Source: Clostridiales bacterium | GTDB taxonomy: Bacteria > Bacillota > Clostridia > Christensenellales > Aristaeellaceae | Direction: 5' to 3' | Assembly (NCBI GenBank): GCA_015056145.1 | Contig: SVGY01000005.1 | Location: forward strand, 115,676 to 179,675 | Length of the DNA stretch: 64,000 nt | In this document: piece after piece, positions 16,714 to 25,548 of the stretch | Layout of the letters: each line of letters opens with the position of its first letter | How positions within the stretch are numbered: position 1 is the first letter of the stretch | Notes under the pieces: generated by a model | Seen by the model: only the letters and a program-made list of their open reading frames with translations | What the model was told of the DNA's origin: nothing | Database searches by the model: none | Translations under genes and position numbers: made by a program

Positions 16714-17340
16714 TTACCGAGCCCTGTTAAAATGATAATAAGACAACACACCGATTGGAAAGAAATATGCGCACCAGCCCAACAGTGCATACGTTCCACC
16801 GTTCCCGGCTTCTCCGCTTGCCATACTTGTGAACATTCCCGTCATGGGCATAAAAAAGCAACTGATGAAAAAAACGCCATGCACAAGCATCAGACCCTTC
16901 AGCCACTTGTCTGGTTTGCTGTCCGGAACCATGGAAAGCCCCATGAAGAAAGTGGAAAGGGCCATCATTCCATAACCGAGCAAATCGTAGTTGAACAGCA
17001 GCCCACCCCGCTGAAAGGCCAGCAATTGAAGGGCTTGCTCGTTCAATTGATCCAGCCGGACTGTTGTTGTCTGTGCAAAATATACCAAAAGAATCAACAC
17101 CGCATAAACAGCAGCCATAATCAAACCAATATTGGCCGGAACCCGCCGTTCTTCACAGCTTTCATATTGAAAGCCTGCCGCCATCATAATGTACCCCAAG
17201 GGTAAAAACATACACAGGACGTACGAGCCAAAGGGATAATCGACGATCAAGCATACAGCAAAAAGAAAGACTGTGACCGTGACAACAGCCGCACCAATTT
17301 TCGGAATTGTTCTGTTCATCCTCTTCCCCCATCCGTTCAT
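16714..17340 (-). CDS. Hypothetical multipass membrane protein
   Basis: About 208 residues with six predicted membrane helices (around TIPKIGAAVVTVTVFLFAVC, YVLCMFLPLGYIMMAAGF, IGLIMAAVYAVLILLVYFA, LLGYGMMALSTFFMGLSM, GLMLVHGVFFISCFFM and LLGWCAYFFPIGVLSYY). The start is ambiguous. The ATG at 17340 has AAAAGGG five bases upstream and is preferred; the ATG at 17319 has a GGAAGAGG placed too close. The long frame reaching to 17529 has no ribosome site. No family recognised. Confidence 0.6.
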   Translation of the reverse strand: MNGWGKRMNRTIPKIGAAVVTVTVFLFAVCLIVDYPFGSYVLCMFLPLGYIMMAAGFQYESCEERRVPANIGLIMAAVYAVLILLVYFAQTTTVRLDQLNEQALQLLAFQRGGLLFNYDLLGYGMMALSTFFMGLSMVPDSKPDKWLKGLMLVHGVFFISCFFMPMTGMFTSMASGEAGNGGTYALLGWCAYFFPIGVLSYYHFNRAR

Positions 17341-17585
17341 GTTTACCCTTTTCATTCTATCATGGCACCGCAAAAGGCAGCAATCCATTTCCGGCTTGTC
17401 TTTTGTACTTTTCCTGTTCCTTTGCCGTGATTCGGCCATCGTTTTGATGCTTTGTAAAGGATACCCCCTCCCTTTCATCATGGGCTCTGGAAGGTTGTGG
17501 CTTTTTTTCATCGGCAGGCCTTCCCGCAAAAAAACCGAAAGAAAACCGCTCTCCGGTGGACGCAGCGACCCACTGCCCTATATAA

Positions 17586-17619
17586 TATAAAAAGAACAGG
17601 CCGCCATAACGGCAGCCTG
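17586..17619 (-). terminator. Terminator of the AAC(3)-like gene
   Basis: Minus-strand stem with arms from 17611-17619 and 17597-17605 (CAGGC-GCC/GGC-GCCTG) followed by TTCTTTTTATA, 14 bases after the stop codon at 17633. Confidence 0.65.
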
Positions 17620-17632
17620 AAACCAAAACACG

Positions 17633-18427
17633 TCACACCTTCAAGGCTTCCCACTGCTCCGGAAGGATTTCCGGGCTTGTGATGATGCACTCCGGGTCCG
17701 GCGCAAGAATATGCCGGATGACCTCGAAGGTGCGCTGTGCATCGCAGAGGATGCAGCGGGCGTCGCCCAGCCTGATATTGCGGGCAGCTCCGCATTCCTC
17801 AAGGGCACGGGTCAGCTTGACAAAATCCTCGGAAATAAGGGGCTGCTGCTCATTGTAATGGCGGCGCATCCACACTACCTTGCGGCTGCCGTCCCGCAGA
17901 AGCACCGTGGTGCGCAGGGGCTTGTCCGTCAGGCGGCGAGGCACGCAGAGCAGTTCCTCCACCCCGTGAATAAAGGTATTGCGGGCATGCGTCACTCCCA
18001 CCAGAAGGATCTTGCCGCCCCGCTGACGAAGCCGGTCATAGCATCCACCGGGGGCGCAGGGTGTACAGGTATCCTCCTCGCCCATGAGATACTGGGCTGC
18101 ATCCCTGCCAAAGCCGGCCATGGAGTGGGTGGGGTGCAGGGAGCGGATTACTCCGGGCCTGCGGAAAAACAGATTGGGCAAAATGCCGATGCAGGCTTCC
18201 GACGTGGCCGGGTCAAAGTCCGTCTCGCCCCGGTCCGCATTGGCCCAGGTATGGGTGGGCAGCAGAAGAAGCCCCTCCCGGAAAAATTCCATCCAGGCAT
18301 CCAGCACCGTATCGGCGCCGCCCTCCACCGGACCCATGGCCTTCATGGAAGAATGGATCAGGATGGTTTCGCTGCCGGTAAGGCCCGCAAGGCGCAGGTG
18401 CTCCATCAAATCGGATTTGGTATACAT
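17633..18427 (-). CDS. AAC(3)-family N-acetyltransferase
   Basis: A 264-residue protein with the family layout. ILIHSSMKAMGPVEGGADTV (about residues 22-41) is the N-terminal CoA-side signature, LLLPTHTW is near 54, and SLHPTHSMAGFG (about 95) carries the conserved catalytic-region His. Characterised members acetylate the 3-amino group of aminoglycosides. Many chromosomal relatives such as YokD have no known drug role, so resistance should not be assumed. AAGGGGGAG precedes the ATG at 18427. It is divergent from the esterase gene at 18.5 kb, with an 81-base shared promoter region. Confidence 0.8.
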   Translation of the reverse strand: MYTKSDLMEHLRLAGLTGSETILIHSSMKAMGPVEGGADTVLDAWMEFFREGLLLLPTHTWANADRGETDFDPATSEACIGILPNLFFRRPGVIRSLHPTHSMAGFGRDAAQYLMGEEDTCTPCAPGGCYDRLRQRGGKILLVGVTHARNTFIHGVEELLCVPRRLTDKPLRTTVLLRDGSRKVVWMRRHYNEQQPLISEDFVKLTRALEECGAARNIRLGDARCILCDAQRTFEVIRHILAPDPECIITSPEILPEQWEALKV

Positions 18428-18508
18428 ACGATCTCCCCCTTTGATCCGATTATACGAAACATTTTCCCAAAACACAACAGCGGGTTTTCTGCCCGGAAAG
18501 GAGCCAAC

Positions 18509-19438
18509 ATGGCAATTTACGAAGGATTTCACCACATCGCACCGCAGGATCGTCCCGGGTTTTGCCGGGAGATTACCCAAATACCGGAAGGCTGGCTGCA
18601 ACAGCCCTGCGAAAAGCCCGGACGGGTGGAGCGGCTGGAATACCGCTGCCCCCTGTTTGACCACCCCGGCGAAACCTGCGTGAAGTATGCGCTGGTATAT
18701 CTTCCCTGGGAGTATGACCGCCAGCCGGACAAACACTACAATGTGATGTACATGATCCACGGCGGCGGCGGAAGCCCCGAGGAATATCTGGGCAATGGCT
18801 GCCCCTTCATCAGCATGCTGGACTACGCCATGGCAGGCGGCGAAATGGAGCCTTTCATTGTGGTGTCGCCCACCTACTATCCGCCCAACGACCCGGATAT
18901 TTCTGTGGATTTCTCTGGCCGTTGTACCGCCGTTTTCATGGAGGAGCTTACCCGTTACATCCTCCCGGCAGCAGAAAGCCTCTACCGCACCCACGCCGGT
19001 TCCGCCAGCGACGACGTTCTGCGCAAGAGCCGGGCCCACAGGGGCATCGGCGGTTTTTCCATGGGCGGCGTCACCACCTGGTACGCCTTCCTTGATGCCA
19101 TGGACTATTTCGGCTGGTTCATGCCCATGAGCGGCGATTGCTGGGTTATGGGCCGCCGTGGCGGCATCTCCTTCCCGGAGGAAACCGCCGCAAAGCTTGC
19201 TGCCGCCGTTGGTGGACAGGGTTTTACCAGCGAGGATTTCATGCTGTACTTCATCACCGGCTCAGAAGACATCGCCTGGGATGCCTGCGATGCCCAGGTA
19301 CATGCCATGGAGCAGCACGGCGATGTGTTCCGTTTTGGCAAAAACACCTTCTACGGCCTCCGGGAAGGGGGCTACCACACCGTGGAGCAGGTGCGGCACT
19401 ATGCGCTGCATGTGCTGCGGGGATTCTGGAAAGGATAA
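18509..19438 (+). CDS. CE1-like esterase (alpha/beta hydrolase)
   Basis: A 309-residue alpha/beta hydrolase with no signal peptide. VMYMIHGGGGSPEEY (residues about 79-93) is the oxyanion-loop region, GIGGFSMGGVTTW (about 178-190) contains the nucleophile Ser in G-x-S-x-G, and YFITGSEDIAWD (about 248) and EGGYHTVEQVRHY (about 289) supply likely acid and His. This matches feruloyl/acetyl xylan esterase (CE1, putative esterase) proteins acting on plant polysaccharide side groups. The start is the ATG at 18509 after GGAAAGGAG. The substrate is inferred only from family membership. Confidence 0.8.
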   Translation: MAIYEGFHHIAPQDRPGFCREITQIPEGWLQQPCEKPGRVERLEYRCPLFDHPGETCVKYALVYLPWEYDRQPDKHYNVMYMIHGGGGSPEEYLGNGCPFISMLDYAMAGGEMEPFIVVSPTYYPPNDPDISVDFSGRCTAVFMEELTRYILPAAESLYRTHAGSASDDVLRKSRAHRGIGGFSMGGVTTWYAFLDAMDYFGWFMPMSGDCWVMGRRGGISFPEETAAKLAAAVGGQGFTSEDFMLYFITGSEDIAWDACDAQVHAMEQHGDVFRFGKNTFYGLREGGYHTVEQVRHYALHVLRGFWKG

Positions 19439-19690
19439 GTGCCACAGATTGCCGACAGCAAGGTGCCCGCTGTTTTTACTGATGCTTTCCCATGATTTAT
19501 GGAGCGTCATGATAATGAATCCATGTTTTTGATGGAGCTTCGATAACGTTTCCCCCTTCGTATTTAGCTGTTTTCAGGCGGATGCGGAGGGGGATTTGTC
19601 TACGCTCGCTTTGCGAGGGCTTGGGTGACAGGTAGTGTTTGTCTACTTCAAAATGTGGGAAATGTGAATTGGAAGGAAGTCATTGTTTTG

Positions 19691-20040
19691 CCTCCATTGC
19701 CCCTCGGGAAAGGCGAAGCGGAGTGCTGCCAAGCTGCTGCTCACGGCAACGGCGACTGTCGGCATAATCCAACAGCGAACCGACACCCATCACTTACCTC
19801 CATTGCTCCTCGAGCAAGGCGAGACGAAGTTTAGCCAAGGTACTGACATGGCGATGGTGACTGTCGGCATAATCCAACTGTAATCCGACAGGCGCCATTC
19901 GCCTCCATTGCCCCTCCAGCAAGGTGAAGCGGAGAACAGCCAAGCCGCTGCTCACGGCGACGGCGACTGTCGGCACAATCCAACTGTAATCCGACGGAAA
20001 CCATTCGCCTCTATTGCTCCTCGAGCAAGGTGAAACGGAG
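19691..20040. repeat. Tandem repeat, about 106-base period
   Basis: The segment CCTCCATTGC-CCTC-AGCAAGG-GAAGCGGAG recurs at about 19691, 19797, 19902 and 20008, with GACTGTCGGCATAATCCAAC between copies. Further diverged copies lie at 21447 and 21549. Spacing is 105-106 bases. Confidence 0.8.
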
Positions 20041-21480
20041 TGCAGCCAAGCCGCTCCCCGCACTGCGACAGTAGCGACCGACGCAAAATCCCCCTGCCCG
20101 TTTCCGGGACGGAGGAAGGGAGCACGGCCCAGCCCAATAAACAACGAGAAGCCAAGAAACTGCAGAGTGACGCTGATTGCGACCGCCGTCCCGGAAATGG
20201 GCTATAAAGGGATTTTGCCAAAGAGAGCGTGTCGCATGGTTTTTGCCTACTTTTTGCCGAAACAAAAAGTAGGGAACCCCCGCTTATCGCCGGCAGGGGA
20301 AGAATGTCATTATACGCATACAGAAAAATCATCTTAGTGCAATACAGCAGGAATATATACATTCCTTCCGTTTGAAGCGAATAAAAGAGACTTCCTTCCT
20401 TTTTCTTTCGGGAAAAAGGAAGCGAAAAACCATGCGACACGCTCGCTCTGGTCAAATCCCCTTTAATTGCGATTTTTTCGGGGCGGGAGCACACATTCAC
20501 CGGACAGGTGGTGTATGATGGGTTGCTCTCAGTTTCTTGTCGTGGCAACGGTGTGCTCCTTTTCGCCCCGAAAAAACGCAGGGGGATTTGCCTACGCTCG
20601 CTACTGTCGCGGTGCGGGGAGCCTCTTGGCTTCTCCAACGCTCTCCTGGTCGAGGACTTGGGTGACAGGTAGTGTTTGTTGGCTTCAAAATGTAGGAAGT
20701 GTGAATTGGAAAGAAGTCATTGTTTTGCCTCCATTCCCCCTGTCGCAAGGCAAACCGGAGAACAGCCAAGCAGCTCCCCGCACCGCGACAGTAGCGACCG
20801 ACGCAAAATCCCCCTGCCCGTTTCCGGGACGGAGGAAGGGAGCACGGCCTAATCCAATATACAATGAGAAGCCAAGAAACTGCGGAGTGACGCTGATTGC
20901 GACCGCCGTCCCGGGAATGGGCTATAAAGGGATTTTGCCAAAGAGAGCGTGTCGCATGGTTTTTGCCTACTTTTTGCCGAAACAAAAAGTAGGGAACCCC
21001 CGCTCATCGCTGGTAGGGGAAGAATGTCATTATACGCATACAAAAAAATCATCTTAATGCAATACAGCAGGAATATATACATTCCTTCCGTTTGAAGCGA
21101 ATAAAAGAGACTTCCTTCCTTTTTCTTTCGGGAAAAAGGAAGCGAAAAACCATGCGACACGCTCGCTCTGGTCAAATCCCCTTTAATTGCGATTTTTTCG
21201 GGGCGGGAGCACACATTCACCGGACAGGCGGTGTATGGTGGGTGTTTCTCAGTTACTTGTCGTGGCAACGGTGTGCTCCTTTTCGCCCCAAAAAAACGCA
21301 GGGGGATTTGCCTACGCTCGCTACAGTCGCGGTGCGGGGAGCCTCTTGGCTTCTCCAACGCTCTCCTGGTCGAGGGCTTGGGTGACAGGTAGTGTTTGTC
21401 TACTTCAAAATGTGGGAAATGTGAATTGGAAGGAAGTCATTGTTTTGCCTCCATTGCCCCCCGGGAAAGATGAAGCGGAG
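20041..21480. repeat. 720-base near-identical direct tandem duplication
   Basis: Sequence at 20041-20760 is repeated at 20761-21480 with an exact 720-base offset and only scattered substitutions; for example, 20401-20460 and 21121-21180 are identical. Each copy carries the CCTACTTTTTG hairpin, the CTTCCTTTTTC hairpin, and GACACGCTCGCTCTGGTCAA. Such high identity indicates a recent duplication or ongoing gene conversion. Confidence 0.9.
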
Positions 21481-22403
21481 TGCATCCAAGCTGCTGCTCA
21501 CGGCGACTGTCGGCATAATCCAACTGTAATCCGACAGACGCCATTCGCCTCCATTGCCCCTCCAGCAAGGTGAAGCGGAGAACAGCCAAGCCGCTGCTCA
21601 CGGCACACAGGTCGTTCAATCGTCGCAGCAGGCACTACCATGCCTGCTGCTCGTTTCACTCCCCACCTGCGGGTCGCTTTGCCCTTCGGGCAAGTGTCCA
21701 CAGGACACACGCTTCCCTCCGGTGCAATAGCGACCGACGCAAAATCCCCCTGCCCGTTTCCGGGACGGAGGAAGGGAGCACGGCCTAATCCAATATACAA
21801 TGAGAGCATATCAAACGGCAGAGTGACGCTGATTGCGACCGCCGTCCCGGGAATGGGCTATAAAGGGATTTTGCCAAAGAGAGCGTGTCGCTTGGTTTTT
21901 GCCTACTTTTTGCCGAAACAAAAAGTAGGGAACCCCCGCCGTACCGCTGGTGGCGGTGAGCTATCACCTGCCAAAAAACACCCAGCATAAAGTCTTTCTT
22001 CATTGTGGCTTATCAACCCAACAAACGCCCTAAGCTCCAAACCCATCGACAAAGAAGAGCATTAGAGAAGTCAAGTTCCTCCCCGCACTGCACACAGATC
22101 GTTCAATTGTCGCATCAAAACCCGCAATGCCAGCTCTGACGATTGCCAACCGGGAGTTTCGCATGGTTTTTGCCTACTTTTTGCCGAAACAAAAAGTAGG
22201 GAACCCCCGCCGTATCGCTGGCAGGGGAAGAACATCGTTATTCGGTTACAAAATATTTCATCTAAGTGCAAAGACAGATTCGAGAAAAACATCTCATCCG
22301 CATGAAGCGAATAAAAGAGACTTCCTTCCTTTTTCTTTCGGGAAAAAGAAACCAAAAACCGTATCGAACATAAACCTCCCCCAACCGTCACCCTGATCTC
22401 CCA

Positions 22404-22444
22404 GAAAAGAAAAAGGCCTGCTGCAAAACAGCTTTGCAGCAGGC
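22404..22444 (-). terminator. Terminator of the transketolase pair
   Basis: Minus-strand hairpin with 12-base arms (GCCTGCTGCAAA/TTTGCAGCAGGC at 22416-22444) followed by CTTTTTCTTTT, 27 bases after the stop codon at 22471. Confidence 0.85.
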
Positions 22445-22470
22445 ACAAATATGTTATTCCGTCAGGCAGA

Positions 22471-23391
22471 TTACAGCTTGGCAGCGATCTTCTCAGCGAT
22501 CTGATCGGAGCAGAGGCCATATTCACGAAGCACGTCCAGGGCCTTGCCGCTCTGGCCGAACTCGTCGTTGACGCCCAGCTTAGTGAAGCGGTATTCGCCA
22601 TTGCCAACCAGCACTTCGGCCACGGCATCGCCAAGGCCGCCGATGACGCTGTGCTCTTCAGCGGTGAATACGTTCTTGCACTTGTCGGCGTACTGCTTGA
22701 CCAGTTCCTTGTCCAGGGGCTTGATGGTGTGCATGTTCACAACAGCCACGTCGTAGCCCTTGTCCTTGAGGATCTCGGCAGCCTTCATGCTCTCGTCCAC
22801 CATGAGGCCGCAGGCAAAGATAACGGCGTCCTTGCCGTCCCGCATCACGTTGCCCTTGCCGATTTCAAAAGGCATGGGATCGTATACGGTGGTGGCAAGA
22901 CGGGCCATGCGCAGGTAAACGGGGCCATCCAGCTCGGCAGCGGCGGCAACGGCCTTGCGGGTCTCGTTGTCATCGCAGGGGACGATAACGGTCATGCCGG
23001 GCAGGGTGCGCATCAGGGCGATATCCTCGATGGCCTGGTGGCTGCCGCCGTCCTCGCCAACGGTAACGCCGGCGTGAGTGAAGCCGAACTTCACATTGTT
23101 CTTGGGGTAGCAGACGCTGTTGCGGATGTGCTCAAACACACGGCCGGAGAACACGGCAAAGGTGGAGCAGAAGGGGATCAGGCCCATGGTGCTCATGCCG
23201 GTGGCTACGTCTACCATGTTGCCTTCAGCGATACCCATGTCATAATGACGGTCGGGGAAGGCTTTCTTGAAAATACCGGTCTGGGTAGCGCCGGCAAGGT
23301 CAGCGTCCAGAACTACGATCTTGTCGTTGGTCTTGCCAAGTTCGGCAAGAGCTTCGCCGTAGGATACACGGGTTGCGATCTTTTCACTCAT
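22471..23391 (-). CDS. Transketolase, C-terminal subunit
   Basis: A 306-residue protein carrying the pyrimidine-binding (Pyr) and C-terminal domains of transketolase, the usual size for the small subunit of split enzymes. VVLDADLAGATQTGIF near residue 25, DMGIAEGNMVDVATGM near 49 (with the Glu that activates thiamine diphosphate), and GGSHQAIEDIALMR near 115 are clear. With the N-terminal subunit it transfers two-carbon ketol units in the pentose phosphate pathway. The ATG at 23391 follows GGAGGG and lies four bases after the stop codon of the first subunit, so the two are translationally coupled. Confidence 0.95.
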   Translation of the reverse strand: MSEKIATRVSYGEALAELGKTNDKIVVLDADLAGATQTGIFKKAFPDRHYDMGIAEGNMVDVATGMSTMGLIPFCSTFAVFSGRVFEHIRNSVCYPKNNVKFGFTHAGVTVGEDGGSHQAIEDIALMRTLPGMTVIVPCDDNETRKAVAAAAELDGPVYLRMARLATTVYDPMPFEIGKGNVMRDGKDAVIFACGLMVDESMKAAEILKDKGYDVAVVNMHTIKPLDKELVKQYADKCKNVFTAEEHSVIGGLGDAVAEVLVGNGEYRFTKLGVNDEFGQSGKALDVLREYGLCSDQIAEKIAAKL

Positions 23392-23395
23392 TGTA

Positions 23396-24208
23396 TTAGC
23401 CCTCCAGTTCCTTGAGCGCCTGGGCACGCTGCTCTTCGTTGGGAGCCTTGCCGTGCCAGCCGGCCTGATTTTCCATGAAGGAAACGCCCTTGCCCTTTAC
23501 GGTGTGGCAAAGGATGCAGGTGGGCTTGCCTTCCACGGCGGGGGTGTGCAGTGCATCCAGCACCTGAGCCATGTCGTTGCCGTCGGCCACTTCGATTACG
23601 TTGAAGCCGAAGGCGGAGAACTTGGCGGCGATGTTGCCAAGGCTCATGACCTCGTCGTTGCTGCCGTCGATCTGCAGGCCGTTGTTATCGATGATGAAGG
23701 TGAGATTGTCCAGCTTGTAGTGGGCAGCGGACATGGCGGCTTCCCACACAACGCCTTCCTGCAGCTCGCCGTCGCCCAGCAGGGTGTAAACCTTGCAGGG
23801 GTTGCCGGTGTGCCGTGCGCCCAGCGCCATACCGGTGGCGATGGAGCAGCCCTGGCCCAGGGAGCCGGTGGAGGCATCCACGCCGGGGCACTTCTTCATG
23901 TCGGGGTGGCCCTGCAGAATGCTGTGCAGCTGGCGGAAGCCTTTGAATTCGTCACGGGAGAAGAAGCCCTTCTCGCCCAGCACGGCGTACAGTGCGGGGG
24001 CAGAGTGGCCTTTGGACAGCACGAAGCGATCCCGGCCAGGGGCTTTGGGATCCTTGGGATCCACGTTCATTACATCGTTGTAGAGTGCAACCAGAATTTC
24101 GGTGGCGGACAGGGATCCGCCGGGGTGACCGGAAGCGGCGTCAGCGGTCATGTTGATGATGTCCCGCCGTACCTGCTTGCAGATCGCCTCAAGCTCAGGA
24201 ATGCTCAT
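23396..24208 (-). CDS. Transketolase, N-terminal subunit (thiamine-diphosphate domain)
   Basis: A 270-residue protein equal to the PP domain of transketolase. AASGHPGGSLSATEIL near residue 25 and RFVLSKGHSAPALY near 60 carry substrate- and cofactor-contacting His residues. GDGELQEGVVWEAAMSAAHY (about 146-165) followed by IIDNNGLQ is the GDG-x26-NN thiamine diphosphate motif. It pairs with the downstream C-terminal subunit. AAGGAGAG precedes the ATG at 24208. A strong promoter lies 60 bases upstream. Confidence 0.95.
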   Translation of the reverse strand: MSIPELEAICKQVRRDIINMTADAASGHPGGSLSATEILVALYNDVMNVDPKDPKAPGRDRFVLSKGHSAPALYAVLGEKGFFSRDEFKGFRQLHSILQGHPDMKKCPGVDASTGSLGQGCSIATGMALGARHTGNPCKVYTLLGDGELQEGVVWEAAMSAAHYKLDNLTFIIDNNGLQIDGSNDEVMSLGNIAAKFSAFGFNVIEVADGNDMAQVLDALHTPAVEGKPTCILCHTVKGKGVSFMENQAGWHGKAPNEEQRAQALKELEG

Positions 24209-24268
24209 GCTGATCTCTCCTTGTTTGTTGAAAGTGCTTGCAAAAGCACTTTTTTAAGTTCCTTTACT

Positions 24269-24297
24269 ATTATAAATTTACTGGGGAAACTTGTCAA
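24269..24297 (-). promoter_or_regulatory. Consensus sigma-A promoter for the transketolase operon
   Basis: On the minus strand a perfect TTGACA (24292-24297) and a perfect TATAAT (24269-24274) are 17 bases apart. The -35 overlaps the stop codon of the pyridoxal kinase gene upstream. The leader holds a hairpin AAGTGCTT/AAGCACTT near 24231-24250. Confidence 0.85.
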
Positions 24298-25136
24298 GAT
24301 AAGCTTAACAGCCGGGGAAGCACCCGCTCAAACTGCAGCCCGTAGCGCAGGGGTTCGCAGCCCTCCAGGGTGAGGGCGATGGCCTCGTGGGTAAAATCCA
24401 GCGCAAGCTTCGCCGCCTCAAGGGGTGCCTTGTCCTTCATGAGGGCCGCCAGCATAAAGGAGGCGAATACATCCCCCGTGCCGTGGAACAGCCCCTCGTA
24501 ACGCCTGCCGAAGATGAATTCCGGCTTTTCCATTCCGCTGCACAAAACGCACACGCCGGTCTCGCCGGGCCTGTCCGGCAGAGTGACATCCGTGATCACG
24601 ACGTTTTCCGGCCCCAGCGCAATCAGGCGGCGGGCATGCTCCTCCACGGTTTTCAGGGTGAGATTTTCGCCCTGCCAGGCTTCATCCAAAAGGAAAGCCG
24701 CTTCCGTCACATTGGGCACGATGGTATCCGCCCGGGAGATGAGCCGCCGCATCTGGGCAGGCATATCCTCATCGATGAGGGAATATCGTTTTCCGTGATC
24801 CGCAAAGGCAGGATCCACAAAAATGTGGGTTTTATCATCGGCAAGCCTGTCCAGCATGTACAGAATCTGCTCCACCTGTGCGCCGGAGGCAAGGTAGCCG
24901 CTGTAGAAGGCATCGTAGTGCTGGCCAAGGGTACTGAGGTGATCTGTGATGGGCTTCAGCTGGTCGCTGAGATCCAGGTGCGTGTAGCCGGTAAACTCGC
25001 CCGTATGGGTGGACAGCAGCGCAGTGGGGATCACTGCTGTGTTCACACCGGCGGCGCTGAGCACCGGCAGGGCTATGGTAAGGGAGCAGCGGCCAACGCA
25101 GGATATATCATGTACCGCCAGTGCCCGTTTCTGCAT
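24294..25136 (-). CDS. Pyridoxal/pyridoxamine kinase (PfkB-type)
   Basis: A 280-residue kinase that phosphorylates B6 vitamers to pyridoxal phosphate for salvage. It shows the family start VHDISCVGRCSLTIALPVLSA (residues 7-27). VDPAFADHGKRYSL near 111 and PNVTEAAFLL near 144 are typical of PdxK/PdxY. GLFHGTGDVFASFMLAAL (about 223-240) has the anion-hole GTGD with the catalytic Asp. GGGAGGG precedes the ATG at 25136; the ATG at 25154 is too far upstream. Its 3' end overlaps the transketolase promoter. Confidence 0.9.
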   Translation of the reverse strand: MQKRALAVHDISCVGRCSLTIALPVLSAAGVNTAVIPTALLSTHTGEFTGYTHLDLSDQLKPITDHLSTLGQHYDAFYSGYLASGAQVEQILYMLDRLADDKTHIFVDPAFADHGKRYSLIDEDMPAQMRRLISRADTIVPNVTEAAFLLDEAWQGENLTLKTVEEHARRLIALGPENVVITDVTLPDRPGETGVCVLCSGMEKPEFIFGRRYEGLFHGTGDVFASFMLAALMKDKAPLEAAKLALDFTHEAIALTLEGCEPLRYGLQFERVLPRLLSLS

Positions 25137-25263
25137 CAGAATCCCTCCCGTCATTTTCCTGTTTTATGATACACCAAATCAGCAAAAATGCAAGGATTTC
25201 ATTGACATGCACAGGCAGGTGGGGTATCTTATTCTTTGGAAATAACAAGGAGGGATGTACCCT

Positions 25264-25536
25264 ATGAAGAAGGCACTGGTTTCCGTTACCGGCGTGGACA
25301 AGCCCGGTATTATCGCCAAGGTGAGCACCGCTCTGTTTGAGCTGAACGTGAACGTTCTGGAAATCTCCCAGACCATTCTGGACGGCTATTTTACCATGCT
25401 GATGATCGTGGACGTAACCAACGCCAGCGTGGAGTTTTCCAAGATCGCCGAGAAGCTGAACGAAGTGGGTCAGGAACTGGGCGAAGTGGTCAATATTCAG
25501 CGGGCGGACATTTTCGACGCCATGCACCGCATTTGA
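25264..25536 (+). CDS. ACT domain protein (UPF0237 family)
   Basis: A 90-residue single ACT domain. KKALVSVTGVDKPGIIAKVS is the beta-alpha-beta start with the ligand-binding G-x-D-x-P-G-I loop, and VLEISQTILDGYFTMLMIVD follows. It matches the small UPF0237 proteins that occur directly upstream of UPF0210 (PFL) genes, as here, with a 12-base gap. A regulatory amino-acid- or ligand-sensing role for the partner protein is the usual guess. AAGGAGGG favours the ATG at 25264 over the one at 25255. Confidence 0.9.
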   Translation: MKKALVSVTGVDKPGIIAKVSTALFELNVNVLEISQTILDGYFTMLMIVDVTNASVEFSKIAEKLNEVGQELGEVVNIQRADIFDAMHRI

Positions 25537-25548
25537 GGTGAATAACAA

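Larger units (their letters stand above)
19620..22350. repeat. Gene-free composite repeat island
   Basis: No convincing gene is found between 19439 and 22470. The region is built from nested direct repeats and hairpins. They include a 106-base tandem block, a 720-base duplication, a partial third copy of part of the duplication (21745-21960) and a shorter fragment (22160-22350). Recurring hairpins include CCTACTTTTTG/CAAAAAGTAGG (at 20247, 20967, 21902 and 22172) and CTTCCTTTTTC/GAAAAAGGAAG. Open frames here repeat between copies, lack ribosome sites and do not resemble proteins. Confidence 0.85.

Noticed and set aside
17711..18508. N-terminal extension of the esterase at 18.5 kb
   Set aside because: The frame upstream of the ATG at 18509 is antisense to the AAC(3)-like gene; the ATG at 18509 has a strong ribosome site.
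19625..21990. Open frames in the 3 kb repeat island
   Set aside because: They recur in each duplicated copy, lack ribosome sites, and run through long inverted repeats.
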